A stretch of DNA of 64,000 nt from Dastarcus helophoroides (GCA_028583605.1 CM053329.1:12386501-12450500), one strand, 5' to 3'. Numbered from the stretch's first letter, positions 10,926 through 23,445 are shown. Translations and numbers: made by a program. Notes: generated by a model not told the origin, from the sequence alone.

Positions 10926-12230
10926 TGTTATTCTTTAAGATGTCTATAGCTTTTTTTATCTCTTCTTTAGTAATAGAAGGACCATTAATGTTGTTTCCGA
11001 TTATAGACTCCTTAGTCGGCCTGTTGTCATAAAAAAGTTTTTCTACATAGTCCTCCCATATCTTACACTTTACAGAATTGTTAAGGACTATGTGGTTATC
11101 TTTATTGACTATTATATCTAGGTTTTGCTTTCTCAATAACTCAGCAGTTTCTTTTAAGTCTTTTATGTAGAAAAAAATCATCATGTTTATATTGAAGTTG
11201 TTCTGTTTTACTGCATTCTCTTTTGAGTTGTTTTTTGCAAATCTGATTTCAGACCTTACCCGTCTTTGTAGATCTTTATACTTGTCTATATTATTTTTGA
11301 ATTTTCTGGCTTCTTTCATGAGTAGTAAAACATTGGTCATCCATTTTTACTTTTTTATTTCTAGAACCATACCCTAACACATCTTGTGTGGTGACTTTCA
11401 AAGCATTTGCTATTTCTTCCCATGACCGTGTCCTCTTCTTCGATTTTGGAAGACAAGTTTTGTATTTGCGGATTTAATTGGTTGGCTAATTCGGTTTTAA
11501 TTACTGGATCATGTAATTTATCCAATGCCATTAAACGTCTTGGTATTTCTTTTTTATGCTTCGAGAGCCTTAGCTTCAATACTACCACGAGTAATACATG
11601 ATCGGTTTTCGTATCAGCACAAGGATATGTGCACGTCACTTTGATGGAAGAAGCAAATCTAGAGTTTATAAGTATATAATCTATTTGGTTACGAATTATA
11701 TTCTCTGTCTGATCTCTTGGTGACTTCCAGGTATACAGACGACGGTGGTGATGTTCAAAGCAGGTATTAGTGACTTTCATGCTTTCTTTTTGGCAAAACT
11801 GTAAAAGACGATCACCTCTTTTATTTCTTATATCTAACCCAAAGGGCTCAATGATGTTTTCAAATCTACCTTTTTCTAATTAAGTATTTAGATCCCCTAT
11901 GATTATATTGACCTCTTTCTTCTTAGTTTATTTTAATAGTTTCTTTGTATGACTGTAAAACTGTTCTATATCATAGACTTATGCATCTGCTGTTGGTGCA
12001 TATACCTGAATTATATCAAGTTGACAGGTTCTGCTTTAATTTTTATCATGGCAATGCGATCGGAATGGGGAATGAAGTTCACGACTGATTTTATCAGGTT
12101 CTTAGAAATTATCGCTTCTATACCATTTTTAAAATACGTACAAACCAAATTTTATTGCCACATAACTTAATACTTCGAAAGATACTTTAAAGTTTGTCCA
12201 AATACTGAAACACAAGATGCTCCCATATAC
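10926..12230 (-). pseudogene. LINE endonuclease domain and linker (minus strand)
   Basis: Reading the minus strand from about 12180: IIQVYAPTADA, then VNIIIGDLNT (endonuclease catalytic Asp-Asn motif), then GLDIRNKRGDRLLQFCQ, then RLYTWKSPRDQTENIIRNQI and DYILINSRF, then ADTKTDHVLLVV (the catalytic DH). The linker continues to an EIKKAIDILKNNKT end, exactly where the RT domain should start. This is the apurinic-type endonuclease of a LINE, plausibly the same broad group as 1016-3975. It contains stops and frameshifts, lacks the RT, and abuts the gypsy gag at about 10925. Confidence 0.8.
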
Positions 12231-12343
12231 AAAAGATGGTCATAAAAACGATGTTTCCGGATCTCACAATTCAGGGTCGACATTTTCTTAAAGCCAAAAT
12301 CCAAAACTGACATTTATTCTCTTGTTATTATTAAAAGATTTTA

Positions 12344-12505
12344 GTGAAACGGACTGGTCCTTGGTTAAATACAAATCTTGTCCCCTGAAACCAAGAAAGA
12401 TTAAAAAACACAACAAATGTTGCTCTAACGCGTTTCGATAGTCAAGCTATCATCTTTAGAAAGATGCTATGGTTTTAAAAGACAAGTTTTGTATTTCAAT
12501 CACCA
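12344..12505 (-). repeat. Hammerhead-like repeat family 1, inverted orientation
   Basis: Starts AACGGACTGGTCCTTGGTTA and continues with CTTGTCCCCTGAAACCAAG and GCTCTAACGCGTTTCGATAG. On the minus strand helix II is GATAG with CTATC, a compensatory variant of GACAG with CTGTC. The core reads CTAAAGA instead of CTGAAGA, so cleavage activity is unlikely here. A short copy of the other arm (GACAAGTTTTGTATTTCAAT) closes the unit. Confidence 0.75.
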
Positions 12506-14471
12506 GAAAAGCAAAAGCAATGTACTTCTAATGATTTTAAGTTAGCTTTTAAACTTATATGATTTTAGCACGAAAGTTAGAAACGACACAAACAATCATG
12601 TGAATTTCGTTCTCGGAATACCCGCTTTAATTGGATTTTACATAAAACAATTGGCATCAAATTGAACACGTTTCAGCAGGTGCATTAGTGCGAGCACTAT
12701 GTAATTTAAATGTATTATTCAGACAGCGACTGTCGAGTGTTTGGGTTCAAATACCAATCGATGCCAATTAGTGGGGATATTCCTTTAATATATATCCATA
12801 TATTTGCATGCAAGCTTAAGAAACATTTGGGGATACACCATTGGAGGTATAATATGCAATTCAGATATCCAGATGGATGATAGCTATTGATTTAATATGC
12901 ACGTAGACAGAGAATGGATGATCAGCAGGGGACGGAATATTCATTACTAGACTTTAAATTTATCGACATTGATACAAACTTGAATTGAATAGCTATCTGT
13001 ATTCGACTGGGAGATTGGATGCGATAACAAACGACAAGCCATTTAAGAAATGACTTTCCAACCGCGTTTAACTTTGATAACACAATTATAACGGAAGTAA
13101 CTTTCACGAAATGCATTAAACAAATTTCCTTGGCCAATTCAAACCATACAAATATTTCGGAAAATTAATTAAAGCATAATGCGATTGTGTTGAATACTAT
13201 GGAGATACTTTTTCCAAATTATTTGCCAAACAATGACATCGACAAACAAAGTTAAAACGATGACACTCTTTCGTATATCGCACCATAAAAAATGGCGAAT
13301 GCGCCAGGATCAAATTATGCGTCATCATTTTTAACGTTCGTTTTAATGAAATTAGCTCTGGATGCACAAATATCTTCCTGTATTAAAAACACTTTACTTA
13401 AATTTCATTTTCTGTCCCTCAAAAATTGTGCAATTTCACACAAACAAATATATCAAAATCTGTGACAAATGCTGCGGCAAACTTGAATAATCAGGGGAAA
13501 TTAACAGTTTATAAGCCCAATACGGTCTCAAAGGAGCAACTAATGATCAGCCTTTATTCTCTGATTCGCTTTCAGCCGACTATGAATATGGAATTCCGTT
13601 GTCTGCAAAGTTCTAATCTAATGATTTTTTTTTTCATTTCGCTTCGTTTCAGCTCGTCTAATTTATCAAATCCGGGGAGCTATCTTCAGTTTTGTAACTT
13701 AATGACAATTCTGGAACTTATCTGGCGCGTCTGTGTAAACCGTTCTTTACATGGAAATCTCGATAGCTGGGAAACACGTCCGAACTGAGTCAATTCAAGC
13801 GGTCTGATCTAATCGTGGATAATTAAACGGACAGACGTTTTCCTTAATCGACACGTACACGTGTTTGTTGTGTTGTTAGAGATCCATATATTATACATTG
13901 ACACGGACAATACAGCAGTGTTTATGCGTCTGCTATCTATTAACTGGGGAACTATTGACAGAAAGCACTGCAGTATAGTCATTCACTTGCATTATAAATG
14001 GTTGTGGTATGGTGATTGTCGGATCTTCCTTCGAACTTCAACGTAAAACTTCCTTATTGTAAAATAGAAGTACCTGTAGTAAGAGCCTCTGAATTTACTT
14101 TTTGACTAGATCCAAATATTTCGGTTATTTGTCAAAAAAAACCAATCATGGCAAGCAATAAGGGACAGCCAAATGGGAGATAATGATCCTTAAATCTTTA
14201 ATTATTTTGGTTTATTCATCCTCAAGACGGTAAATTTTTTCAGTATGATACAACTATTCGAAATGATGCCCCATAAAAGTTTCTTCTTCAAAACAAACAA
14301 AACAATCTTCGATTATGAGTTCAATAATCGATGAAATTATTTCAAAATTTCGATTAAAATATTTAATTTTTGTCAAATCCTGTACTACAAGATATCGAAG
14401 TCTATGTCGAAATTATGATCTCTTTAAAGCAATTTCCACGTTGACTTTTTTCCTCAAATTATGGCTTTGAT
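12506..14471. other. No gene recognised
   Basis: Mostly non-repetitive, moderately AT-rich. Possible short open frames (for example 13426-13788) show no recognisable domain, and I do not support them as genes. Confidence 0.4.
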
Positions 14472-14641
14472 GCAGCGGACTGGTCCTTAATTATCTTTAA
14501 AAACTGAAATACAAATCTTGTCAACTGAAACCAAGAAAGTATGAAGATGATAGCATGGCTATCGAAACGCGTTAGAGCAACCTTTGTTGTGTTTTTTAAT
14601 GTTTCTTGGTTTCAAGGAACAAGGCTTGTATTCCAATTTAT
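14472..14641 (+). repeat. Hammerhead-like repeat family 1, fold-back copy
   Basis: Left arm from GCGGACTGGTCCTTAATTAT; right arm with GAAGATGATAGCATGGCTATC then GAAACGCGTTAGAGCAACC and the TTGTTGTGTTTTTTAATG tail. The left arm is partly deleted. On the + strand helix II is GATAGC with GCTATC, again a fully paired variant. The core preceding it reads TATGAAGA rather than CTGAAGA. Confidence 0.75.
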
Positions 14642-16194
14642 GGCTTTGAATTTGGAATTTCGACTTTTTTCTAAAGATTCGGGAATAGTTTTGAATTTTA
14701 TATAGTTTTATATTTTTTTCAAAAGAGTCATATTTTTAAAATTAGGAAAATAATAAAAATTTAAGGCGCATTAAAATAGATAAAATAGCTGAATGAATGA
14801 CCAAGGACACCTCAATCACGGGGATAGCACAATGGACCCGGAAAGGGTGGCCTAAGTGCTGGCCTAAATTTTAGGCAACCCACAACGAATTCAGAATCCA
14901 GAATCCAGAATAGAAATATTTACAAAAAAATATCACGAAATACTCTTAATTTATTCTTGTTTATTATTCTCAACAATTTAGGAGTTTTTTCGAAATAAAA
15001 AGTTGGCAGTAATGTTGACACGTTTATCAAAAATGTTGATCTTAGTATCGAAATGTAGACTTGTTTTTCGAAATTTTATTAACAGTTTTTTGCAATGCGA
15101 CTTGCATTTTAGTTTCGAAATTATTCCCGAAATGTTGGGATTTTTTATTTCTGTATAACTAACATCGTTTGTGGTCGAAATTCGACCAAAATCAAATAGA
15201 TGTTTGTGTGCAATTCTTAATACTTACCTTGACGATTTGAGCAAAGGAGTAGAATACGAAAAATTCTACTCTTTTTAAAAATGTATAATTTTTTATCGAC
15301 AATTTTGGTCGATTTAAAAATTTTTACTTTTTTTTGAAAATTTCAATTTTTTTTTCAGAATTTCGAACATTCCTCGAAATCTTGACTTGTTTCTAATATC
15401 ATCAATTTTTATTGTTAAAAATTATAAACTTGCAACCTTTCCAAAATTTCAGGCTTTTCGAGGCAATTTTTTAAAATTAAAATATGTTTAAAATGTAGAA
15501 TTTTTTGAAAATGTTCACCTCATAATTGGGCTTTTCTTGAAAATTTTAATTTTTTCAATATTTCTGCTTTTTTTCAAAATTTTTATTTTGTTATAAATTT
15601 CTATTTCCTTTAAGGAATTCTGCTTTTTTGAGAATCTCAGTTTTTTATAAATGTCAACTTTGAAAATTTCGATTCTCGAATTTTCAACCTTATAAAATTT
15701 TGACCTTTTTAAATTTTACTCTTTTTTAAAAAATTATGCCCTTTTGAACATTTTATCTTTTTTCAAAATTTTGACCTTTAAAAATTGAAATTTTAAAAAA
15801 TATTTAATCTTTTTTTTTGTCAATTTTCATCTTATTTGAAGGATTTGATCTTTTTGGGTAAAATTCTACTTTTTTTGAAAATGTTAACATTCAAAAATAT
15901 TGTGTTTTATTCGAAGTTTTTTTTAATATATTTTTACTTTTTTTGAAAAGATTAATTCCTTTTTCAAATTTCAATTTTTTTTGAAAAATGTTTACTTTTG
16001 AAATATTGGCTTTTCTCCAGATTTCAATTTTTTTCGAAATTCCATTTTATTTTTATATCTAATTTAAAAATTTCGTTTTTTATTTGAAAATATTGACACT
16101 TCTACTCAAAATTTTAAATTTTACAATTTCCAGTTTCTTCAAAATTTCCAGTGTTTTAAATATGGCTTTTTCTTAAATTTTTATTACTGCAGGC
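14642..16194. repeat. Low-complexity filler, T-rich strand
   Basis: Degenerate alternation of TTTTT and AAAATTT tracts with TCGA or TTGAC interruptions. No coding capacity. It belongs to the same compositional class as the interiors of the hAT elements at 1508, 18530 and 47825. Confidence 0.7.
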
Positions 16195-17565
16195 TGGACC
16201 TTTAGTAATGATACATAGAGAAAGAGTTGATTTTTTGTATAAAAATAACGTGATTTAGCCAAATTTGCCTCATACCAAAAGTTGATATTAACAGAGATAC
16301 AGAGTGTCAAAGTTGGAAAAAAATTGTGATTTTTTTCGAATAACTGATGAACACATTTCACTATAGACAAGAAATTTTGGCATAGGGGGGTTTCTTTGGT
16401 CAAGCAATTTTAATTTGCTAACAGATTTTCAGTAACTCATAGATGGCGCCACCTGCACTATCTTGTATTATTCTAAAGCATCATAACTTTTTTGTACCTT
16501 CATGTACACTTATTTTAAATAAAAATTTTTATTGACCTACATTTTTTACGTAAAAAAGGTATACTTTCTAAATGTTGATACAAGCAACCGTTTTCAAGAT
16601 AGTTGCCTTCAAAGTTTACCGTACGTTTATTTTAAGTTATTTAAATGTAAATTTTTCGCAGTAGACTTCAAAATAAAAGTAATAAACCAAACTGACTCGT
16701 AAATATTTAATATTTAGTTTTTCTCTACTAACATTAATGTTACACATACTTTTTTAAATTTTCAAAGCAAATTTAAATAAAATACCAAAACAAAATTTAT
16801 TTTCAAAAATAAGTATGTGGGAAATGACATTTTTCGTGTAAAGGGGTGGTAAACAATTAAAAATCTAGCTGTTTTTTATTAACATCCATCTTCAAATATC
16901 TGCTTTGACCATCCAGACTATTAAAATTTTCTTGTGCGGACTCAGAGATCATATTTCACATCTCTATGTTAGAAAATAAATTACGCCCCAATTTTTTGGA
17001 TTTTTTTTATTAAGATTTTTAAAATTTAGGTAATAATATTATAGGCTAAGTAATATTTGACATTAGTTTCAAAGCTGTCTTATTATTACTTTTTTTTCAC
17101 ATCTATTTCGAAAATTTAATATTTTAGTAATTTAAAACCAAGGCACGTCAAGCTTTAAAGGCAAACATCTTGGAAACGGTTGCTTGTACCAACTTTCAAA
17201 AAGTACACCTTTTCTTTGTAAAAAATTTAGGGAAACAAAATAACCCATTTAAAATTCATATACGTGAGTGCACGAAAAAGTTATGATGATTTAGAATTAT
17301 GCAGGATAGCGCAGGTGCCGCCCCCTATCAGCTATTGGTAATATGTTAGCAAATTAGTGTTCGTCGACTTAAAAAACCCCGTTGTATCAAATTTCGTGCC
17401 TATATTACAATTCATTCCAAATTATACGAAAAAATCGAATTTTTTTTTCAACTTCGACACCCTGTATCTCTGTTAATATCAACGTTTGGTATTAGGTAAA
17501 TGTAGCTAAACCACATTTTTTTTTTTTAATTCACCATTAATCTATGTACCATTACTTATGTTCCA
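16195..17565. mobile_element. Long-inverted-repeat (fold-back) element, 1.37 kb
   Basis: The arms at about 16195-16625 and 17150-17565 are inverted copies of each other with moderate divergence. Matching landmarks are AGATGGCGCCACCTGC versus GCAGGTGCCGCCCCCT, CATCATAACTTTTTTGT versus ACGAAAAAGTTATGATG, and GCAACCGTTTTCAAGAT versus ATCTTGGAAACGGTTGC. The ends read TGGACCTTTAGTAATG and, inverted, TGGAACATAAGTAATG. The central 520 bp has no open frame of note. I could not find a convincing target duplication, so the exact ends are approximate. Confidence 0.8.
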
Positions 17566-18529
17566 CTATGTATAAAAACATTGATCTTCGATTTCAATTT
17601 CTAAAAATATTAACTTCTGAAGAACATTTAAAAATTTCGACGTTTTTAAAAATTTTTACTTCTATTTTTTTCAAAATGTTGACTTTTTCAAAAAATTTAA
17701 TATATCGACGTTTTCTTGACATCTGGAGACATTTTCTAAAACAATTTTATTCATTTTAAGTAGGTTTTCCACTTTTTTACAAACTTCGTTATTTTAAAAA
17801 TTTCGATTTTTTTATAAATTAAAATTTTTCAAAAATTGAGACCTTGAAAAATTTTCGACACCAAAATATTTTCACTGTTGTACAAAAATTGCACTTTCTT
17901 CATATTCAATTCTTTTTTTTTTAATTTGTGCTCTTTAAATTTTAATTAAACTTTCAACCATTTTTCTGAAATTTTCCAGAACCACAACAGTCTTTCTCCC
18001 GTTTTTTAAAAAATCTGACTTTTTTAAAAATTTTCTTTGTTTTAAAAATGTCTACTTTTTTAAAAAATTGGATCTCATAAAATTTCAACTTTTTCTCTAA
18101 ATATTCACTTTTTTGGTAAAGTTTAATTTTTTTTCAGAATTTTATTTGTTAAAAATTCCAATTTTTTTAGACTATTACACCGGATTTTAAGTAAAGTCCT
18201 ATGATCCTGACTTTTCCCCTTTTTTGCGTTTTTCTTGTATTATTGTATTGTAAATTTTAATTTTACTTGTTTCTTTGTCTTTTCGTACATGATTTGGACC
18301 CATTTTCAGAAAGTTTTGAGCTTGCTTATCCTTTTCTATTGATTTTCCTCAGTACATATAGACTTCTGAAGAATTTGAACAGAAATATCTATACTCAGTA
18401 AAATAAAGCAATAAATTAGAAATTAAAACCATCATAAAAACAATAAGAGGCATCGAGCATACATTTTCAAGAAAGGTAATTGAACAACATTTACTTTTAT
18501 GATCCACCCAGTCTTCTTTAAGTTCTGCC
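17566..18529. repeat. Low-complexity filler, T-rich strand, then plain AT-rich sequence
   Basis: Same TTTTT and AAATTTC texture to about 18180, then AT-rich sequence without features. 18522-18529 is the left target duplication of the next element. Confidence 0.6.
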
Positions 18530-20610
18530 CAGGGCTTCGAACCGGAATTGAACCGAAAACCGGAAACCGAAAAAAACCGTTATTTCTGTCAGAACGAAAA
18601 CTGGTACTGAACCGAAAAGAAAATAACGATTTATTTCGGTTCAGTGCAGATTCAAATGTTCACAGTCGACAAAACCTCCCCACTTCAATTTCAACTTTAC
18701 ATTGAAAGTCTCGAATTGCAACCTAATATTTTCTCGCGCTTATTATTATTATTATTGTATTGTTCACGAGTCTTTTTGAAACTTTGACTTTTTTATTACA
18801 CTTTTGACTTTAAACTTATTTTTATTTTATCCCATAAAAGCCCGTTTAAATTTAAAATTTTGAATTTTTCTAGAAATGTTGACTTTTATTTTTAAATATT
18901 TCGATATTTACTACTAGCATTTGAATCAAAATTATGTAGAACTTTTGTAAAATAAATTGCGAATATTTTCTTCAATTTTACCTTTTTTCTCAAAATTTTG
19001 GGTTTGCAATTTTAATTTTTTTCTATTATTTTAATCGTTCTAAACAGTTGATAACTGATCTGTAACTCGCGAGCCACATACGGCTTGCAGTAATTTTTGA
19101 TGTGACCTGAGGTGCCTATGAAGAAAAGAGGCGTCCCTTTTCATTAAGCAAATTCAAGTTTTTCGACTAAAATCGAAATTTCTAAAAAAAGTCAAAATTA
19201 TAATTTAAAAACCGGAAAATAATTTACCAAATTATCTTTAAGGTGAAAATTTAAAGACAAAAGTTAAAAATTTCTAAAAATTATTCGAAATAAATTTATT
19301 TTTTATTACTCATGCGGGATAAGTAATATCACACAGATTAATTATGATTGTCTTTTTTTAGTTATTCGTTTTTTTTCTCGTCAATTTGCGTGTGCCAAGA
19401 AAAATTTGTGTGAAACAAGGAAAATCTGCATGCGCCAAGTTTACTTGTTGCACTCAAATGGAGTGTGGTTTACTCAAAACTCATGTTTTAATTTTAAAAT
19501 GGGCAAATAGCGACTTATCACCCGTAACAACGGGCGCAAAGATATTACTTATCCCGCACGAGTAATAAAATATACTATTAACGAATTTAATTATCAAAGT
19601 TTAAATTAAACCCGAAATTTAAAAAAAAAGAAAAACTGCAAATGTATAAGTGGAATTTTAAAAAGTATAATTTTCAACTCTTAATGAAAAATGTTTGCAA
19701 AACTTTGAAAAGATAAAAAACTCTTAAAACAAAAATATCCTTGCATTTTCAAATATAAAATTTAAACACAGAATTTTGTAAAAATATTCAAATTTTGAAC
19801 AAAAACTAAAGGTCATTTACAAGAATTTACTTCAAACAGGAAATTTCGAGAAAAACGTCCAAATTTTAAATTTAAATTTGAAATTTCGAGAAAAAAAGTT
19901 CAAACCTTGAGATGGTCAACATTTTGAGGTCAAAAGACAAAACTTCTAAAAGAATTTCGAGTTTTGTAACTAAATTTTGGAGAAAAATATTAACGTTCAG
20001 GTTTAAACTCAGAATTTTCAGAAGAAACTCTTCTAAGATAATCTTAAAATTTCTGCCTTATTCTCGAATTTTGAGAATAAAGTAAAAAAATCGATGAAAT
20101 TGCTAAAATTTTAAATGAAAATTTGTGTAAAAGGTTTTTCTTTAATAAATCGCACTTTTTTGGAAATGTTGAACTTTTTCCTCGAAATTTCCACTACATT
20201 TTCAGAAAAAAGTTTGAATGTTTAGAGAAGCCTGAAATTGATAAGAACACATTTTAAGTTAAAAAAAAATTATGAGAATAATTCGAACGTTTTAAGATAA
20301 ACTAGAAATTTAATTTTGTTTTGCTATAAATTTTCGAGTTTGTAAATGTCAAGTTTAAACATGATATTTCAATAAGTTATCGAAAATTTCGAGATTGAAA
20401 TCAAAATTTTGAATTTTTTTAATAAATATTGTTTTTATTTTTCCCGAAATTGTGGGTTCTAAGGTTACAAAAAAGAAAGAACACGACATTTCACCTTAAT
20501 CAGAAAATTTGAACTTTAATCGGTAAATTTCGACCTTTATTACTTGCGAGATTTGCCTTTTACACTTTTGGTTAAAAAAACGTAAAGGTTTATAAAACAT
20601 TTATATTAAT

Positions 20611-21090
20611 ATGCAAGAAGAATGCAACCTAGACTACAAATTCATGCAGCCCTCCAGGCGGGTATAGTGAATCATAGGTAGCTGAACTACTAACAGTTGA
20701 AACACACTGCCACCTAGCGAAGCGGTTGCTCTCTAGGAGAGTTCCCAGAAGACAAGGATTCTATAATGCACAGACCAATAGGTTTGAACATTTATTAGAT
20801 TCGAAGTTTGGAAACCAAATACCGGTTTCGATCTTGTTAGATCTCGTCAGTTATGTCGTTATGACATTGTTGGCAATGGCCATAGTTTCTCTATGGACCA
20901 ATAGGTGGTAGTACTAAAGAGTCACTCGCTTGACGCCTGTGAATGTTTTAGTACCTACTTGTCGGAACATTTATTAGCATTCGAGTTGGATATACCAAAC
21001 TGACGAGATCTAACAAGATCGAAACCGGTATTTGGTTTCCAAACTTCGAATCTAATAAATGTTCAAACCTATTGGTCTGTGCATTATAGA
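20611..21090 (+). mobile_element. 480-bp hammerhead-bearing retro-inserted element (family 2)
   Basis: Flanked by a 12-bp direct repeat ATTTATATTAAT (20599-20610 and 21091-21102), a length typical of target-primed insertion rather than of DNA transposases. It contains a perfect inverted repeat of about 94 bp (20759-20852 against 20998-21091) around a 145-bp spacer. The right arm carries a full hammerhead motif (20985-21044). A second, truncated copy in the opposite orientation is at 53839-54010 and ends at the same outer terminus (ATGCAAG). No open frame. Penelope-like element ends or a non-autonomous retrozyme are the likeliest classes; this is inference. Confidence 0.8.
20985..21044 (+). 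ncRNA. Type I hammerhead ribozyme, consensus-fitting
   Basis: Helix I pairs ACCAAA (20994-20999) with TTTGGT (21031-21036), and beyond an internal loop pairs GTTGGA (20985-20990) with TCCAAAC (21038-21044). The core CTGACGA is at 21000-21006. Helix II is GATCT, loop AACA, AGATC (21007-21020). GAAA is at 21021-21024. Helix III is the palindrome ACCGGT (21024-21029), with predicted cleavage after A21030 (GTA triplet). All invariant core positions agree with the hammerhead consensus. A three-pair helix III without a loop is typical of minimal hammerheads that work as dimers. The left-arm copy on the minus strand has an intact core but a poor helix I. Confidence 0.85.
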
Positions 21091-22867
21091 ATTTATATTA
21101 ATGTTCAAATTTAAAAATGTTTACTCAAAATTTTGATAACATTTGGAATCCTCAACATCAGCTTAAAAATTCAAAGTTTCTAGAAAAATGAAAATCTCAT
21201 TAGTTATTAAATTTTAATCTTTGATAAACGTTCTTCACTTTCAATCAGAATTTGACCCTTCCAAAAAACGATCATAATTTTCTCTGTAGATTAAGGCTAT
21301 TTTTATCTTAAAAAATTGAAAATTTAAAATTTGAACTTAGATTCTTCAGAACATAATAAAATTTCGGAAATAACTTCGAAATGTTTGCTCCAAATTTCCT
21401 GAAAACTTAAAAATGTCTAAAAAGTATTCGAAATTTTGATGAAAGATAGTAAAGAGAGATTTAACTTTTTTTTAAGTGTTTAAATTTTTCTTAATATTTT
21501 ATATTTAAATCGCCATTTTTTTTCTAAAATTTCGACTTTAACATGAAATGTACTTTTTTTACATTATGACTTTTTTTGACATTTACGCAGTAAACTCTAA
21601 ATTCCAATATTTAAGAGACTCATAATTACTAAAAAGATTTGTTTTTTCGAACTTTGATCATCGACTGAATCAAAATTTTAGTTCCTAGAACGGTGCAATT
21701 GTTTTCCCTAAATTTAAATGATTTCCTCGAAATATTGAATTGAAACACGACATTAAAATTATTGTCAAGTTTTAACCCACACTTTTAAAAAAGTAGTCAA
21801 AATTTGAAAAAAAAACCCTAAATTTATGTAAAAAAAATTCTAAAGGTTTCATTTTAATTATAACAATTTGACTTTTAACTCGATTGTTCGAGTAACTTCT
21901 CGAAACCTAAAATCCTTAGTATAAGTCGAAATTTTGCAACTTAATACTTTTTTTTTAACTTTGAATTCTTTGCAAAGGTTTAATTGTTATTTTCTTATCC
22001 TGAAAATGTTTATTCAAATTCAGATGTAGACGTTTTTTTAGAAATAATAACTCCGCTTTATATATTACTTTTCTAAACATTTTATGTTTAACCTTAAAAA
22101 GTGTTAACATTTTTTCTAAATAATTCTCAAGATTTTGAAATCTAAAATTTTTAATTTTAAATTCTATTTATTTTAAAAGTTAGAGTACAAATTTACAGTT
22201 TCTACATTTTCTAAAAAAAATTGACTTTGTACTCAAAATTTCAAATCTAAATCGAAATTTTAAATTTTAATTTGAATTTTTTTTCTCAAATTTCATACCC
22301 TTTTTTGAAATTTGGACTTTTGTTTCGAGATTACCCAAAATATTTTCTTTCTTTTGAAAAAAAAATTAAAAATGAGTCACTCGGGGCTGAACCAAAAACC
22401 GAAAACCGGAAAAAACCGTTATTTTTGTCAAAGCGAAAACCGAAACTGAACCTATATAATTTTTTTTCCGGAACGAAAACCGGAACAAAAATAATAACGG
22501 TTCGAAGCCCTGGTTCTGCCTGCTATTGTGATGTAGGACAATTGAACCATGCTACCTATTTAGCTTAATTTGTTTTCTAAATAAAAACAATTGCGTAGGT
22601 GTGAGATGATAAAATTACTGAAAAGATGTTCCTTTTCTGAAATTTATCTTTCAACTATTTTGTATAACCCTACCTTGTGTTAGAAAATTGCCTCTTGAAA
22701 GTGCTCCATTTAAAAACATAGTATGACGTCAGCAGGAAAAAAATCGTTTTTTATTTAAATTAGGATTTAAAATTGTAATTTTACCTTTTACTTCAATTTT
22801 AAAGTTTTCTCTTAGCATCCAATTTAGCCATTTTCTAACTGGCTACAACTTCAATAAATACGTTATC

Positions 22868-23445
22868 TCTTTTGGGCAATCTTAATGTTTTCTAGAACTC
22901 TAGAAAGAACATCTCATCAGCTATTTACACTATACAAAGCTTAAGTTAGGCCAACACTAGAATACTGTTCTGATGCTTGGAATTCAGCTCCAAAACAGCT
23001 TAGCTTTCCTGGATTCAATTTAATGAAGAGCGGTTCGCCTAATTGATGACGAGAGTTTGACCGATTTTCTCGAAACACTAAAGCACAGGCGAATGGTTGT
23101 TGATTTGTCTCTTTTCTACAAGTACTATCATGGGAGCTGCTCGCGGTAACTAATAGGATTGATCCCCCTAAAAGCAAGATTTTTGAGGCATACAAGACAG
23201 TCAGAAAGAGCAAATTTCTGTGCGATCCAGCTTAACACAGTGAGGCCTTGTGTCTGCGGATACTCTTTTTTCTATAGAACTTCCAAGCTATGGAACTCAT
23301 TACCAAAAAGAATTTTCCCCAAAAATTACAACCTGTCCTTCTTTGAGAGGGCGGTTCATTGCCATCTGTCCTTGTTTCCGCATAATACTCGCAGTGCTTT
23401 GAAGGCATAATGGGGTTGCTCTTTGCGAGTGAATTAAACTTAAGA
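22868..23445 (+). pseudogene. Jockey-like LINE, 3'-terminal fragment
   Basis: Frame-broken reading: TLYKAQVRPTLEYC-like, then SAPKQLSFPG, then RRMVVDLSLFYKYYHG, then FFYRTSKLWNSLPKRIFPKN and LSFFERAVHCHLSLF, ending TRSALKA then a stop at 23410. The LWNSLP segment and short non-coding tail are the C-terminus of the same LINE family found at 40868-44870, 57918-58035 and 58205-60365. Severely 5'-truncated and inactive. Confidence 0.85.

Larger units (their letters stand above)
18530..22512. mobile_element. Non-autonomous hAT element, 3983 bp
   Basis: Inverted ends CAGGGCTTCGAACCG (18530-18544 and, inverted, 22498-22512) are flanked by an exact 8-bp duplication GTTCTGCC (18522-18529 and 22513-22520). 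Subterminal regions (18545-18650 and 22390-22497) are rich in GAACCGAAAACCGG-type short repeats, as hAT elements often have for transposase binding. The interior is AAATTTCGA filler without a transposase. A 480-bp hammerhead-bearing element is nested at 20611-21090. Confidence 0.92.

Noticed and set aside
13426..13788. A 120-aa open frame in unique sequence
   Set aside because: No domain, no codon pattern, no splice context; chance open frame.
20759..20866. A second functional hammerhead on the minus strand in the left arm of the family 2 element
   Set aside because: The core is identical, but the 5' helix I strand pairs only two bases, so folding is unlikely.
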